Assembly (NCBI RefSeq): GCF_025420585.1
Contig: NZ_JAOEGB010000005.1
Location: forward strand, 62,001 to 126,000
Direction of reading: 5' to 3'
Length of the DNA stretch: 64,000 nt
Source of the DNA: Planotetraspora sp. A-T 1434
GTDB lineage: Bacteria; Actinomycetota; Actinomycetes; Streptosporangiales; Streptosporangiaceae
Part shown: positions 15,885 to 25,733 of the stretch, piece by piece
Numbering within the stretch: the stretch's first letter is position 1
Layout: each line of letters starts with the position of its first letter
The notes under the pieces: model-generated
The model's input: only the letters and a program-made list of their open reading frames with translations
Told to the model about the DNA's origin: nothing
Database searches by the model: none
Translations under genes and position numbers: made by a program

Positions 15885-17372
15885 TTATGCGACGCCTTCC
15901 ATCAGGGCGACCAGTTCCTGGTCGGTCCAGCCGCGCGGCAGGTCCCGGACGACGCGGCCGTGGAACATCACCAACACCCGGTCGCAGACGCGCAGGTCGT
16001 CGAGTTCGTCGGAGACGACGAGCACGCCCGAGCCGCGGCGTGCCGCGTCCTCGATCGCGCCGAGCAGCGCCTCCTTCGCCCGGACGTCAACCCCTGCCGT
16101 CGGGTCCACCACGACCAGGGCCTTCGGCTCGTTGGAGAGGGCCCGGGCCATCACGGCCTTCTGCGCGTTGCCGCCGGACAGCTCGCCCACCGGCTGCTCC
16201 GGCCCGCTCGCGCGGATGTCGAGCTCCCCGATCATCCGGGAGGCGTACGCCCGCTGCCTGGCCGTCGAGACCGCGCCGTACCGGCCAAGCCTTCGCGTGA
16301 CTGGCAGCGTGACGTTCTCCGTGAGCGACAGCAGAGGAACGAACCCCTCCTTGTTTCGGTCCTCGGGGACGAATCCCAGGCCCGCCTCCAGCGCGGCCGC
16401 CACGTCGCCGGGGCGGAGCCGTACGCCGTCGATCGACACCGTGCCACGGCCGGCCCCGCGCAGCCCGGCGAGGGTCTCGGCCAGCGCCACCTTGCCGCTG
16501 CTGCCCGACCCCGCGAGGCCCAGCACCTCGCCCCGGTGGATCTCCAGGCTGACGTCCTCGTAGTGCCCCCCGAGGCTCAGCTCGTCCGTGCGTAGCACGA
16601 CCTCCGGCGCCGGTGCGGCGCGGTCGGATCGCTCGCCCAGCGTGACGGCGTCACCCGTCATCGCCGCGACCAGGTCACCGTGCGGCAGCTCCGCTACAGG
16701 CGTGGTGAGCACGTGCCGCGCGTCACGGAACACCGTCACGTCGTCGCACACCTCGTAGACCTCGTTCAGGTGGTGCGAGATGAACAGCATCGTGACGCCC
16801 TGTTCCTTCAGGGCGCGCATGCGCGCGAACAGCCGCTGGATCGCCGGACCGTCGAGCTGCGCCGTCGGCTCGTCGAGGATGATGAACCTCGCTCCGGCCG
16901 ACAGCGCCCGCGCGATCTCCACGAGCTGGCGCTGCTCCACCGTCAGCTCACCCGCGAGCCGGTCAGCCCGGACGGCCACGCCGTACCTTTCGAGGATCTC
17001 CTGCGAACGGCGGCGGAGCCCCCGCCACCTGATCGGGCCGCCGTCCGACTGGCGGTTGAGGAACAGGTTCTCCGCGACGCTGAGGCTCGGAATGATGGTC
17101 GACCTCTGGTACACGCAGGCGACCCGCCGCCGCCAGCCGTCCCGGTCGCCGAGCGGAGGCGCGGGCTCGCCGCCGAAGGACACCGTGCCCTCGTCCGGGC
17201 GGGCGAGCCCGGTCAGGATCGAGACCATCGTCGACTTGCCGGCGCCGTTGCGCCCCACGAGGGCGTGCGTCCTCCCGGGCGCGATCCGTATCCCGGCGCG
17301 GGTGAGCGCGACCGTGGCGCCGAAACGCTTCGTGACATCAACCGCTTCGACGGCTGTCCGTTGATCTGTCAC
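15885..17372 (-). CDS. Sugar ABC transporter ATP-binding protein (RbsA/MglA type, two nucleotide-binding domains)
   Basis: This 495-residue peripheral membrane ATPase powers sugar import. The first domain has Walker A GRNGAGKS near residue 40, a signature around LTVEQRQLVEIARAL, and ILDEPTAQLD. The second has LSGGNAQKAVMARAL but a degenerate Walker A (GSGSSGKVAL), as is usual for this family. The GTG start overlaps the binding-protein stop (GTGA), so translation is coupled. A single two-domain ATPase with one permease gene is the RbsABC arrangement, in which the permease works as a homodimer. Confidence 0.95.
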   Translation of the reverse strand: MTDQRTAVEAVDVTKRFGATVALTRAGIRIAPGRTHALVGRNGAGKSTMVSILTGLARPDEGTVSFGGEPAPPLGDRDGWRRRVACVYQRSTIIPSLSVAENLFLNRQSDGGPIRWRGLRRRSQEILERYGVAVRADRLAGELTVEQRQLVEIARALSAGARFIILDEPTAQLDGPAIQRLFARMRALKEQGVTMLFISHHLNEVYEVCDDVTVFRDARHVLTTPVAELPHGDLVAAMTGDAVTLGERSDRAAPAPEVVLRTDELSLGGHYEDVSLEIHRGEVLGLAGSGSSGKVALAETLAGLRGAGRGTVSIDGVRLRPGDVAAALEAGLGFVPEDRNKEGFVPLLSLTENVTLPVTRRLGRYGAVSTARQRAYASRMIGELDIRASGPEQPVGELSGGNAQKAVMARALSNEPKALVVVDPTAGVDVRAKEALLGAIEDAARRGSGVLVVSDELDDLRVCDRVLVMFHGRVVRDLPRGWTDQELVALMEGVA

Positions 17373-18430
17373 TTGATCTGGTTTCCCCAGAGCGCCTTGT
17401 CGTCGACGTTATCCTTGGTCACGAGCGGAGCCGGAAGCTGGTCCTCCAGGCCGTTGGGGAGCTGGATGATCGTGCTGTCGTGGTCGGTCGGTCCCGGTGT
17501 GAAGGTCTTCCCGTCGACCGCGGCCTTCGCGTAGTAAAGGGCGTATTTGGCGTAGAGGTCCGCCGGCTGCGACACGGTCGCGTCGATCTGGCCGGCCCGG
17601 ATCGCGGCGAACTCCTGCGGGATTCCGTCGTTGGAGACGACGAAGATGTGCTTGGCGTCCGTGGGCGGCACGAGCAGGTTCTTCGCCTTGAGCACCTGCA
17701 GCGTGGGCGCGAGGTGGACGCCGCCCGCGTGCATGTAGATGCCCTTGATGCCGGGATGCTGCTGGAGCAGGGTCTGCAGCATCGCGGCGGCCTTGCCGCC
17801 GTCCCACTCCGTCGGCGCCTCGTACACCGTGATCCCGGCGTACTTGGTCTTCATGCAGTCGCGGAACGCCTCCGCCCGGTCGCGGCCGTTCACCGACGAC
17901 AGCGACCCCATGAGCTGGACGACCTCGCCCTTCCCGCCGAGCTTGTCGCCGAGGAACTCGCACGCCTTCTGCCCGTACGCCCGGTTGTCGGCGCGTACGA
18001 CCATGTAGACGGGGCCCTTGTCCGGCCGGGTGTCGACGGAGACGACCGGGATCTTCTTGTTGGCGAGCTGCTCCAGCGTCGACACGATCGCGCCCGTGTC
18101 CTGCGGCGCCATGACGATGGCCTTGGCGCCCTGCCCGACGAGGGCGTTCGTGTTGGCGACGAGCTTCTGCACGTCGTTCTGCGAGTTGGTCGCCGGGAGT
18201 AGGTCGACCCCCAGCTCCTTGGCCTTCTCCGGGACGTACTTGATATAGGAGTTCCAGAAGTCGGAGTCCGCCCGGGGATGGTCGATGCCGACCTTGCCCC
18301 CGGCCGCTCCGGCGCCGCCACCGGTCGTGCCCCCGGTGGTGCCGGGGCTCGTGTCTCCCGAGCCGCACGCGGCCAGTGACAGCGCCATCGCCAGCCCCGC
18401 CACCGCCCCTGCAGGACCCCGCAATTTCAT
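17369..18430 (-). CDS. Sugar ABC transporter substrate-binding lipoprotein (RbsB type)
   Basis: This 353-residue lipoprotein captures sugar outside the membrane. The N terminus MKLRGPAGAVAGLAMALSLA is followed by AC (lipobox LAAC, lipidated Cys near 22) and a Gly/Thr-rich tether to about residue 48. The rest is a periplasmic-binding-protein fold of the ribose/galactose type, including GAKAIVMAPQDT and PVVSVDTRP. The start has GGAGG eight bases upstream. It heads the operon, with the promoter and a palindromic operator candidate just upstream. The ligand is unknown. The neighbouring GH95 and the shared operator with the CAZyme island suggest a sugar released from plant or algal polysaccharide. 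Confidence 0.93.
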   Translation of the reverse strand: MKLRGPAGAVAGLAMALSLAACGSGDTSPGTTGGTTGGGAGAAGGKVGIDHPRADSDFWNSYIKYVPEKAKELGVDLLPATNSQNDVQKLVANTNALVGQGAKAIVMAPQDTGAIVSTLEQLANKKIPVVSVDTRPDKGPVYMVVRADNRAYGQKACEFLGDKLGGKGEVVQLMGSLSSVNGRDRAEAFRDCMKTKYAGITVYEAPTEWDGGKAAAMLQTLLQQHPGIKGIYMHAGGVHLAPTLQVLKAKNLLVPPTDAKHIFVVSNDGIPQEFAAIRAGQIDATVSQPADLYAKYALYYAKAAVDGKTFTPGPTDHDSTIIQLPNGLEDQLPAPLVTKDNVDDKALWGNQIK

Positions 18431-18459
18431 ATCGCCTCCGCTGTATCGGCTCTAATGAT

Positions 18460-18473
18460 CCGATGTATATCGG
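18460..18473. promoter_or_regulatory. Palindromic operator candidate over the ABC-operon promoter
   Basis: The 14-bp sequence CCGATGTATATCGG has five-base inverted arms (CCGAT and ATCGG). It covers the -10 box of the predicted ABC-operon promoter, which is where a repressor would act. Two 12-bp relatives sit in the intergenic region between the GH105 and AA12-like genes at 40258-40282. No LacI, GntR or ROK gene is in the window to pair with it. Confidence 0.55.
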
Positions 18474-18493
18474 GGCCGGTGAGCGATGGTCAA
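18464..18493 (-). promoter_or_regulatory. Promoter of the sugar ABC operon
   Basis: On the minus strand TTGACC (18493-18488) and TATACA (18469-18464) are 18 bases apart, close to the sigma70 consensus and unusual for this GC-rich window. Transcription should start near 18457, about 27 nt before the ATG at 18430. The rest of 18494-18625 holds no gene. It carries an AT-rich stretch around 18520-18540 (CGATCGATATATGCGATGATCG) that may be an upstream regulatory element. Confidence 0.6.
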
Positions 18494-18625
18494 CCTCCTT
18501 AACGAATTAGTGACCGCGATCGATATATGCGATGATCGTTCCCTTCGCGTGCTTCGATCGGCGCGCTGAACCGCTGGGCCATGCCGTACGGCACTGCCGG
18601 GCCGAGCTAGACATCCGATGCCTGC

Positions 18626-19255
18626 TTACTGGCGGCCGGCTTGGCGGCGGGGGAGGCGCATGGTGAGGAGCTTGGCTCGGGGCGCCACTCGCCCGGCGAG
18701 GTTGAACAGGGCCTCGGTGCGCGTGCGATCCGCGTCGAGGTGTGTGAAGAGGTTGACGCCCAGATAGAACGTGATCGCGGCGTACGCGAGGTCGCGCGGG
18801 GGGAAGAGCTTGGCCAGCGGGGACCCGCCGATGACGCGCTCAAGCGTCTGCTCGACGAAGTCGATCCACGGCTCGGCCCGCTTGACGATCTCCTCCCGCA
18901 GCTCGGGCCGGGCGATGCTCGCGCCGACCAGCTCCGAGAAGAGCGTGATGTGGCCGCCCTCGATGTCCGCCCGGTAGATGCCTGTGGCGACCTCGACGAG
19001 CTCCTCCAGGCTCTTCGCTTCCGCCACGATCTCCCGGTAGGCCGTCATGCGCTGCTCGGATGAGCGGTCGAGGGCGGCCAGCAGCAGTGGATCGACGCCA
19101 CCGAAGTGGTAGAAGACCAGCGCCGAGTTGACACCGGCCGCCTTGGCGATCGTCCGCGCGCTCGTCCCGGCGTACCCCTCGGTGCGGAGCGTCTCGGTAG
19201 CCGCCTCGATCAACCGTTCGCGTGTCTCGGCTCCCGATTGCTGCTTCCCGGCCAC
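18626..19255 (-). CDS. TetR/AcrR-family transcriptional regulator
   Basis: This 209-residue DNA-binding regulator has the TetR helix-turn-helix in residues about 8-55: RERLIEAATETLR, then GYAGTSARTIAKAAGVNSALVFYHFGG. The rest is a helical ligand and dimer domain. I chose the GTG at 19255. Longer reading frames exist (ATG at 19330, or further upstream), but they would place the perfect 20-bp palindrome at 19306-19325 inside the gene. With the shorter start that palindrome lies upstream, as expected for self-regulation. It is 195 nt upstream of the ABC operon on the same strand. Whether it also controls that operon is unknown, because the operon's palindrome is different. Confidence 0.85.
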   Translation of the reverse strand: MAGKQQSGAETRERLIEAATETLRTEGYAGTSARTIAKAAGVNSALVFYHFGGVDPLLLAALDRSSEQRMTAYREIVAEAKSLEELVEVATGIYRADIEGGHITLFSELVGASIARPELREEIVKRAEPWIDFVEQTLERVIGGSPLAKLFPPRDLAYAAITFYLGVNLFTHLDADRTRTEALFNLAGRVAPRAKLLTMRLPRRQAGRQ

Positions 19256-19305
19256 GGCATCCCCGCTCAGTGCGCACTCATCCTTGGGTTTGGCCTCATC
19301 ATAAG

Positions 19306-19325
19306 GTTTAATCGCTTGATTAAAC
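19306..19325. promoter_or_regulatory. Perfect 20-bp palindrome, probable TetR operator
   Basis: GTTTAATC, four bases, then GATTAAAC: two perfect eight-base arms in an AT-rich patch 51 bases upstream of the chosen TetR start. Arm length and overall size fit a TetR-family dimer site. On the minus strand the arms provide -35/-10-like TA-rich hexamers, so binding would block the regulator's own promoter. Confidence 0.6.
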
Positions 19326-19355
19326 GTCATGCGGGTGGGAGCAGCCGGAACCCGG

Positions 19356-19988
19356 CTACAGCGGACGTGCCCGTTCGACGGGACGGACGTGGTCGTGGTC
19401 CTTGTCGCGATGGAGTTCTTCCGGGGATCCCGTGCCATCGATGACGAACAGGCCGATGGGATAAGCCAAAACCATTACCGCCAGCACCATCACAATGGCG
19501 CTTTTTTCCAGATTCAGGTCTAGCCAGATCGTCAGGTATGCCAGCGCCATGACGCACAGAAGAAGCCAGCCACACGCCTCCGCGTGTTGCTCCCTTTGGA
19601 TGCGTGTGGCCAGCGCGGCGGTTACGAGCCAGACAAACGCCACAACTTCCGCGGCGACGATGAAACGCTGCGTTCGGACGAACGCCCGCTCCCCCTTGAA
19701 GCGCTTTCGCAGCCGTGTTTCCTGAACGATCCCGATCAACAGAAGCGCGAGGAGTAGCAGCGAAGCCAGCACGAGAAGCCAGATGAACACAGGAAACGAG
19801 AGGAACCCCGGCACGCTTCCCGCTGGCGGCGGCGTCGCCGGACCTCCCGGGATGAGCCGTGCCCCAGGCGTGACGACCCGGCATCCGCTCACTGTCGGAA
19901 TCGATCCCAGCGGACATGAGGCTGGCGCTGTAGGTCGGGGAGGGATTAATCCGGAAAATACCGGATTCGGTGTCGGGCCCACAGCCAA
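19356..19988 (-). CDS. Hypothetical four-helix membrane protein
   Basis: This protein is about 210 residues and I do not recognise its family. Residues 1-60 are Pro/Gly-rich with two cysteines. Helices lie at about 65-87 (FLSFPVFIWLLVLASLLLLA), 110-130, 140-158 and 163-180. A charged His/Asp-rich tail follows (HRDKDHDHVRPVERARP). The start is uncertain: the first ATG gives a long soluble N-terminal stretch and has no clear ribosome site. Base composition falls around this gene and in the 300 bases upstream, which may mark acquired DNA. Confidence 0.5.
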   Translation of the reverse strand: MAVGPTPNPVFSGLIPPRPTAPASCPLGSIPTVSGCRVVTPGARLIPGGPATPPPAGSVPGFLSFPVFIWLLVLASLLLLALLLIGIVQETRLRKRFKGERAFVRTQRFIVAAEVVAFVWLVTAALATRIQREQHAEACGWLLLCVMALAYLTIWLDLNLEKSAIVMVLAVMVLAYPIGLFVIDGTGSPEELHRDKDHDHVRPVERARPL

Positions 19989-20344
19989 ATCCTATGCGGC
20001 GTGCGTGAAAAGCTTCTCTGGTCAGCGGCATATGGGAAATGGTGAGCACCAGGTGCGACGTTCCTGTTAACGCTGAGTGGTGGATGGCTGGGAAGGCCGG
20101 CGCCTCGAGAGCAATGATCAGAACCTGTGGATGGCCCTCGGCCTGGTGACGTGAAGAGGCGTACCTTCCGAGAAAGATCTGGAATCCATGGCACTTTGAT
20201 CAAGCGCCGGGGCATGCGGGCCCCGTGCTCGCGCTACCGTGCGCCTGCGGCAGCGGGTCACCAAGGGATCCAGCTCGAGGGCCGCCGGAGTCGCGGTCAG
20301 GAGGCGATACTCAACCCGCCTGGCACGCCACGCAGTGTCGGTCT
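19989..20344. other. Gene-poor interval
   Basis: I find no coding sequence I trust here. Reading frames on both strands lack ribosome sites and recognisable protein character. GC content is lower than in the flanks, especially 20010-20060. The right end holds the out-of-frame tail of the sigma-factor remnant. Confidence 0.4.
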
Positions 20345-20683
20345 GAGCGACTCCAGGACGACCAGGAGCGCGAGCCCGACTGAGTCGGCGAGCGCCATGT
20401 CGTCCTCTGGCGCAGGGCTGTCGTCGACCGTCACGACGAGTTCGGGCAGCCGGTCGTCGTAGGACGCCTCAGGACGGGCCTGACGCGATCGCAGGACGTC
20501 GAAGCTGATCCGGCCGACCACCGTGGTCAGCCAGCCGGCAAGGTTGTGGATGGTCGCCGTGTCCTGTCGGGAGAGCCGCAGCCAGGTCTCCTGGACCACG
20601 TCCTCGGCGTCGGCGTGCGATCCGAGCATGCGGTAGGCGACCGCGCGCAGCCGGTCGCGCTGGGCCTCGAACGCCTCGGCAAC
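20345..20683 (-). pseudogene. Truncated ECF sigma factor (SigJ-like), region 2 only
   Basis: On the minus strand 113 codons read as a sigma-70 region 2 of the SigJ/ECF41 kind: FEAQRDRLRAVAYRMLGSHA, then DAEDVVQETWLRL, a helix with NLAGWLTTVVGR, and ending DSVGLALLVVLESL. Intact members continue from there with region 4 and often a SnoaL-like domain, about 300 residues in all. Here the match stops and 15 unrelated codons lead to a stop. No convincing start codon is attached: the open frame extends upstream through about 70 residues with no sigma similarity. I read it as a fossil left by deletion of the 3' half. Confidence 0.7.
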
Positions 20684-20854
20684 CGAGTCCGTCGGGCTGG
20701 TCCACCTGCGCGCCAGCCAGATCAACGGCTGTAGCCCGTGCGTCTTTGCCGGGGTCGCGGCGGCCAAGAAGCACGGAGAGACCGACGAGCGGCTGCACAA
20801 CGTGGTCACCTGAGAAGTCAGCCCGGCGTCTGACGACGCTTTGGGAAGGCGTAC

Positions 20855-20891
20855 GGCACGCCGCTCGTCCTGAGTGGGCGAGCGGCGTGCC
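20855..20891 (-). terminator. Terminator hairpin after tex
   Basis: A perfect 13-bp stem (20855-20867 with 20879-20891; arm GGCACGCCGCTCG) and an 11-base loop sit 41 bases past the Tex stop codon. There is no clear U-run, as is common in actinobacteria. Confidence 0.6.
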
Positions 20892-20931
20892 ATACCGGCG
20901 GCTGTGCCTGTTGGGCGGGGTACGCCCGCTG

Positions 20932-23355
20932 TCAGCGGGTGGGGGAGCCGGGGTCGGTGAGGCCGGCGCGGCGCAGGGCTTCGGCCATGGCCCCGCTTGG
21001 CGCGCCAGAGCCTCGGTTGGAACCCCTGGAAGAGTCACGGCTCGCCCTGCCCTGGTTCTGCCGGGGCTGGCCACCGCGACCCCCCTGCGAGGCCCCGCGC
21101 TCGCCGTCGCGCTGTTCCCGCTGGCCTCCCCGCTGACCTCCGCGTTGGCCGTCTCGCTGCGCCTCGCCTCGGCCGCCGCCTTGGCCCGCGCGGTTGCCGG
21201 GGGCGGTCTCGTCGTCGAGGCGGAGCGTCAGGGAGATGCGCTTGCGCGGGATGTCCACGTCGAGCACCTTCACACGTACGACGTCGCCCGGCTTGACCAC
21301 GTCGCGCGGGTCCTTGACGAAGGTGTTGGACATGGCCGAGACGTGGACGAGGCCGTCCTGGTGGACACCGACGTCGACGAACGCGCCGAAGGCCGCCACG
21401 TTGGTCACCACGCCCTCCAGGAGCATGCCGGGCGCGAGGTCCGCGATCTTCTCCACGCCCTCCTTGAAGGTCGCGGTCTTGAAGGCCGGGCGGGGGTCGC
21501 GGCCCGGCTTCTCCAGCTCCTTGAGGATGTCGGTGACGGTCGGCAGGCCGAAGGTGTCGTCCACGAACTCCGCGGGCTTGAGCGAGCGCAGCGCCGCCGT
21601 GTTGCCGATCAGCGTGCGGAGGTCGCTCTTGGTCGTCTGGAGGATGCGGCGCACCACGGGGTACGCCTCGGGGTGCACGCTGGAGGCGTCGAGGGGGTCT
21701 TCGCCTCCGGGGATGCGGAGGAAGCCCGCGCACTGCTCGAACGCCTTGGGGCCGAGCCGCGGCACCTCCTTCAGCCCGCGCCGGGACCGGAAGGGGCCAT
21801 TGGCGTCGCGGTGCGCCACGATGTGCTCCGCCAGCCCGGAGCCGATGCCGGAGACGCGGGTCAGCAGCGGGGCCGAGGCCGTGTTGACGTCCACGCCGAC
21901 GGCGTTCACGCAGTCCTCGACCACCGCGTCGAGCGAGCGCGACAGTTTGATCTCGGACAGGTCGTGCTGGTACTGCCCCACGCCGATCGACTTCGGATCG
22001 ATCTTGACGAGCTCGGCGAGGGGGTCCTGCAGGCGGCGGGCGATGGAGACCGCGCCACGCAGGGAGACGTCCAGACCGGGAAGCTCCTGGGAGGCGTAGG
22101 CCGACGCCGAGTAGACCGAGGCCCCGGCCTCGGACACCATGACCTTCGTGAGGTTCGGCATGAGCTTGACGAGCTCCCCGGCGAGCTTGTCGGTCTCGCG
22201 GGAGGCCGTGCCGTTCCCGATCGCGATCAGATCGACGCCGTGCTCGGCGGCGAGCCGCCCGAGGACGGCGAGGGACTGGTCCCACTGCCGCTTCGGCTCG
22301 TGGGGGTAGATCGTCTCGGTGGCCACGACCTTGCCGGTCGCGTCGACCACCGCCACCTTCACGCCGGTCCGCAGGCCGGGGTCGAGGCCCATGGTCGCGC
22401 GGGTGCCGGCAGGAGCGGCCAGCAGCAGGTCGCGCAGGTTGGTGGCGAAGACCCGGACGGCCTCCTCCTCGGCCGCCTGCCACAGACGGGTCCGCAGGTC
22501 GATGCCGAGGTGGACGAGGATGCGGGTGCGCCACGCCCAGCGGACGGTGTCCGCCAGCCACCTGTCCGCAGGACGGCCCTGGTCGGAGACGCCGAAACGC
22601 CGCGCGATCCGCAGTTCGTAGTCGTTCGGCTCCTCCGCCTCGGGGTCGAGTGTGAGAGAGAGGACCTCTTCCTTCTCGCCGCGGAACATCGCGAGGATGC
22701 GGTGCGAGGGCAGCTTGGTGAAGGGCTCGGAGAAGTCGAAGTAGTCGGAGAACTTGGCTCCGGCTTCCTGCTTGTCGTCCCGGACCTGGGCGACCAGACG
22801 GCCGCGGGACCACATCCGCTCGCGCAGGTCGCCGATGAGGTCGGCGTCCTCCGCGAAGCGCTCGACGAGGATCGCGCGGGCGCCTTCCAGCGCCGCCGCC
22901 GTGTCGGCCACTCCCTCCCCGACGAAGGCCTCCGCCGTGGCCGCCGGGTCGAGCGACGGGTCGGCCAGGAGCTTGTCGGCGAGCGGCTCCAGACCCGCCT
23001 CTCTGGCGATTTGGGCCTTGGTGCGGCGCTTGGGCTTGAAGGGCAGGTAGATGTCCTCCAGCCGGGCCTTCGAGTCGGCCGCCATGATCTGCGCTTCGAG
23101 CGCGTCGTCGAGCTTGCCCTGTGAGCGGATGGACTCCAGGATCGCCGCGCGGCGCTCCTCCAGCTCGCGCAGGTAGCGCAGTCGCTCCTCGAGTGTGCGC
23201 AGTTGCGCGTCGTCGAGCATGCCGGTCGCTTCCTTGCGGTAGCGGGCGATGAACGGCACCGTGGCTCCACCGTCGAGCAGGTCGACGGCCGCGGTGACCT
23301 GGTTCTCGCGCACGCCGAGCTCTTCGGCGATCCGCTGCTGAATAGAGATCGTCAC
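20932..23355 (-). CDS. tex: Tex family S1 RNA-binding transcription accessory protein
   Basis: This 807-residue cytoplasmic nucleic-acid-binding protein influences transcription and RNA metabolism. It has the Tex order: helical N-terminal region, YqgF/RNase-H-like core ([20 protein letters not shown] near 320), helix-hairpin-helix segments ([20 protein letters not shown]), and an S1 domain ([20 protein letters not shown] near 640). The last 90 residues are a Gly/Arg/Gln-rich tail rich in RGG-like repeats, common in high-GC homologues. It is transcribed away from the APC permease gene; the shared 234-bp upstream region carries a perfect 26-bp tandem repeat. Confidence 0.96.
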   Translation of the reverse strand: MTISIQQRIAEELGVRENQVTAAVDLLDGGATVPFIARYRKEATGMLDDAQLRTLEERLRYLRELEERRAAILESIRSQGKLDDALEAQIMAADSKARLEDIYLPFKPKRRTKAQIAREAGLEPLADKLLADPSLDPAATAEAFVGEGVADTAAALEGARAILVERFAEDADLIGDLRERMWSRGRLVAQVRDDKQEAGAKFSDYFDFSEPFTKLPSHRILAMFRGEKEEVLSLTLDPEAEEPNDYELRIARRFGVSDQGRPADRWLADTVRWAWRTRILVHLGIDLRTRLWQAAEEEAVRVFATNLRDLLLAAPAGTRATMGLDPGLRTGVKVAVVDATGKVVATETIYPHEPKRQWDQSLAVLGRLAAEHGVDLIAIGNGTASRETDKLAGELVKLMPNLTKVMVSEAGASVYSASAYASQELPGLDVSLRGAVSIARRLQDPLAELVKIDPKSIGVGQYQHDLSEIKLSRSLDAVVEDCVNAVGVDVNTASAPLLTRVSGIGSGLAEHIVAHRDANGPFRSRRGLKEVPRLGPKAFEQCAGFLRIPGGEDPLDASSVHPEAYPVVRRILQTTKSDLRTLIGNTAALRSLKPAEFVDDTFGLPTVTDILKELEKPGRDPRPAFKTATFKEGVEKIADLAPGMLLEGVVTNVAAFGAFVDVGVHQDGLVHVSAMSNTFVKDPRDVVKPGDVVRVKVLDVDIPRKRISLTLRLDDETAPGNRAGQGGGRGEAQRDGQRGGQRGGQREQRDGERGASQGGRGGQPRQNQGRASRDSSRGSNRGSGAPSGAMAEALRRAGLTDPGSPTR

Positions 23356-23467
23356 AATCCTGATCCACCTTCTTCCGGGAGGCTCTCATTGTGCCGGATC
23401 GGCGATGCGGGCCGCCCTCACTCGCCTGCGGACCCCGCACCCCGCCCCCGCGGGCGTCCCACACCCT

Positions 23468-23519
23468 GGCCCGCCCGTACGCCCTTGAGCGCCGGCCCGC
23501 CCGTACGCCCTTGAGCGCC
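23468..23519. repeat. Perfect 26-bp tandem duplication
   Basis: Two exact 26-bp copies (23468-23493 and 23494-23519; each begins GGCCCGCCCGTACG) lie between the divergent Tex and permease genes. They may affect promoter spacing. The rest of 23356-23589 holds no gene. Confidence 0.85.
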
Positions 23520-23589
23520 GTTCTCCGCGATGCGCCAGTATGGTCTGTCTGCCAAGCAACGCCGTAGGTGACAAGGAGAGTGAGCCGGG

Positions 23590-25506
23590 GTGACCACGTC
23601 GGCGCAGCGGGAGGCGTCCGGGACGGTGCGGGCGTGGCTCCTGGAGGGCCTGCACCGCGAACGCGTGCCGTCCGGTCCGCACAAGGACAGCCCGGAGAAG
23701 CAGCACACCTGGTGGCAGGTGATGTGCCTGACCGGTGTGGACTACTTCTCCACCCTCGGCTACCAGCCGGGCATCGCCGCCGCCGCGGCCGGGGCGCTGT
23801 CGCCGATCGCGACGTCCCTCCTGGTGGCGCTCACCCTGTTCGGGGCGCTGCCGACCTACCGCGCGGTGGCCGAGCAGAGCCCCAACGGCATGGGATCCAT
23901 CGCGATGCTGGAGCGGCTGCTGCCCCACTGGTGGGGCAAGCTCCTCGTGCTGGTGCTGCTCGGCTTCGTCGCCACCGCGTTCATCTTCACGATCACGCTG
24001 TCGGCGTCGGACGCGACCGCGCACATCCTGGAGAACCCCTTCGTCCCGGGCTTCCTCGACGGGCAGCAGGTCCCCATCACGCTGCTGCTGATCGCGCTGC
24101 TCGGCGCGATCTTCCTGCGCGGCTTCAGCGAGGCCATCGGGCTCGCGGTCGTGCTGGTCGCCGTATATCTCGTGCTCAACGTCGTGGTCATCGCCGTGGC
24201 GCTGTGGGAGGTCGTGTCCCACCCGCAGCTCATCGACGGCTGGCAGCACACGCTGACAGCCGAGCACTCCAGCCCCCTCGCGATGATCGGGGTGTCGCTG
24301 CTGGTGCTGCCCAAGCTGGCGCTCGGCCTTTCCGGATTCGAGACCGGGGTGGCCGTGATGCCGCAGATCCAGGGCGAACTGCGGGAGCGGATCAAGGGCG
24401 CGCGGCGGCTTCTCACGACCGCCGCGCTCATCATGAGCGTGTTCCTCCTCACCAGCAGCGTGGCGACGAGCATGCTGATCCCGGCGAAGGAGTTCCAGAC
24501 GGGCGGCAAGGCGAGCGGCCGCGCCCTGGCCTACCTCGCCCACGAGCATCTCGGCGACTGGTTCGGCACGGCGTACGACATCAGCACGATCGCCATCCTG
24601 TGGTTCGCGGGCGCGTCGGCCCTGACCGGCCTGCTCAACATCGTGCCGCGCTACCTTCCCCGGTACGGCATGGCGCCCGACTGGGCCCGCGCGGTCCGTC
24701 CGCTGGTGCTGGTCTTCACCGCCATCGCGTTCGCCATCACGCTCCTGTTCGGCGCGCAGGTGGAGCCGCAGGGCGGCGCGTACGCCACGGGGGTGCTGGC
24801 CCTGATCCTGTCGGCCGCGGTCGCCGTCACGATCAGCGCGTACCGCGCGGGGCGGGCTTTCCCGGCCGCGGCATTCACGGTGATCTCGCTGGTCCTCGGC
24901 TACGCCGCCGTGGAGAACATCAGGGAGCGCCCGGACGGCCTCAGCATCGCGCTGCTCTTCGTCGTGGCCATCGTCGTGACGTCGCTGGTCTCGCGGGCCA
25001 CCCGCTCCACGGAGCTCCGGGTGACCAAGGTGGAGCTGGACGAGGCGGCCCGCCGGATCGTCATGGACAACCCCGGCGAGCTCCGCCTGATCGCCAACGA
25101 GCCGGACGCGCGGGACTCGGCCGAGTACGCCGAGAAGGACCGCGAGACACGGGAATATCATCACCTGCCCGACGACGAGCCGATGATCTTCCTGGAGGTC
25201 ACCCTCGGCGACGCGTCGGAGTTCGAGTCCGAGCTGCTGGTGACGGGGGAGACACGGCACGGGTATCAGGTGCTGTCCGTCCGGAGCGCGGTGGTGGCCA
25301 ACACGATCGCGGCGATCCTCTTCCACCTGCGGGACATGACGGGCAAGCGGCCCCACGTGTACTTCCACTGGGCCGAGGGCAACCCGGTCGGGGCTCTGCT
25401 GCGCTACCTGGTCTTCGGCGGGGGCGACGTGCCGCCGCTGACCCGCGAGGTCATCCGGAAGGCGGAGCCCGAGACCGGCCGCCGCCCCCAGGTGCACGTC
25501 AGCTGA
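23590..25506 (+). CDS. APC-superfamily amino acid/cation permease with C-terminal cytoplasmic domain
   Basis: This 638-residue integral membrane transporter has about twelve hydrophobic helices between residues 45 and 480. Motifs such as [18 protein letters not shown] and [12 protein letters not shown] are typical of a large actinobacterial group of APC permeases. About 150 hydrophilic residues follow the last helix (from [19 protein letters not shown]), longer than in classic amino-acid permeases and possibly regulatory. The GTG start follows AAGGAG about 12 bases upstream. The substrate is unknown. The final 20 codons are notable because degraded copies of them occur twice more downstream, at 27520 and 29543, and a 12-bp repeat covers the stop codon. 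Confidence 0.9.
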   Translation: MTTSAQREASGTVRAWLLEGLHRERVPSGPHKDSPEKQHTWWQVMCLTGVDYFSTLGYQPGIAAAAAGALSPIATSLLVALTLFGALPTYRAVAEQSPNGMGSIAMLERLLPHWWGKLLVLVLLGFVATAFIFTITLSASDATAHILENPFVPGFLDGQQVPITLLLIALLGAIFLRGFSEAIGLAVVLVAVYLVLNVVVIAVALWEVVSHPQLIDGWQHTLTAEHSSPLAMIGVSLLVLPKLALGLSGFETGVAVMPQIQGELRERIKGARRLLTTAALIMSVFLLTSSVATSMLIPAKEFQTGGKASGRALAYLAHEHLGDWFGTAYDISTIAILWFAGASALTGLLNIVPRYLPRYGMAPDWARAVRPLVLVFTAIAFAITLLFGAQVEPQGGAYATGVLALILSAAVAVTISAYRAGRAFPAAAFTVISLVLGYAAVENIRERPDGLSIALLFVVAIVVTSLVSRATRSTELRVTKVELDEAARRIVMDNPGELRLIANEPDARDSAEYAEKDRETREYHHLPDDEPMIFLEVTLGDASEFESELLVTGETRHGYQVLSVRSAVVANTIAAILFHLRDMTGKRPHVYFHWAEGNPVGALLRYLVFGGGDVPPLTREVIRKAEPETGRRPQVHVS

Positions 25507-25545
25507 GACGTCAGCTGAGACGTCAGCTGAGACGTCAGCTGGGAG
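25498..25545. repeat. 12-bp tandem repeat over the permease stop codon
   Basis: Three exact units of GTCAGCTGAGAC (25498-25533) and a fourth, degenerate one. The stop codon TGA is part of the first unit, so the repeat also places extra stops just downstream. Each unit contains the palindrome CAGCTG. Confidence 0.85.
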
Positions 25546-25580
25546 GTGAGCTGGGAGCGGATGACGCCGGATGACACGGT

Positions 25581-25620
25581 GAGGGCCGGGACGGAGAAGA
25601 CGCTCTCCCTCCCGGCCCTC
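25581..25620. terminator. Bidirectional terminator hairpin between permease and lyase
   Basis: Perfect 11-bp arms GAGGGCCGGGA (25581-25591) and TCCCGGCCCTC (25610-25620), with a smaller GGAGA/TCTCC stem inside the loop. It lies between two convergent genes and can serve both. The rest of 25546-25733 has a second GC-rich hairpin near 25655-25698 that is conserved after the duplicated lyase gene. Confidence 0.6.
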
Positions 25621-25733
25621 CAGCGTTCCCTTACCGGTTCCGCCACCGCGCCTTACCGCGCCGATCGGACATGCGTCGGGCATGGGTGACCGGCGCGGAA
25701 GGCTACTGGCGGTGATCGGTTCCGGTCACGGCA

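Noticed and set aside
20746-23124. Very long open frame (792 codons) on the plus strand
   Set aside because: It is the antisense shadow of tex. It lacks a ribosome site and protein-like composition, whereas the minus strand gives a complete Tex protein.
23590-25506. Permease as a KUP potassium transporter
   Set aside because: The fold and motifs are closer to general APC permeases and KUP signatures are not evident, so the substrate is left open.
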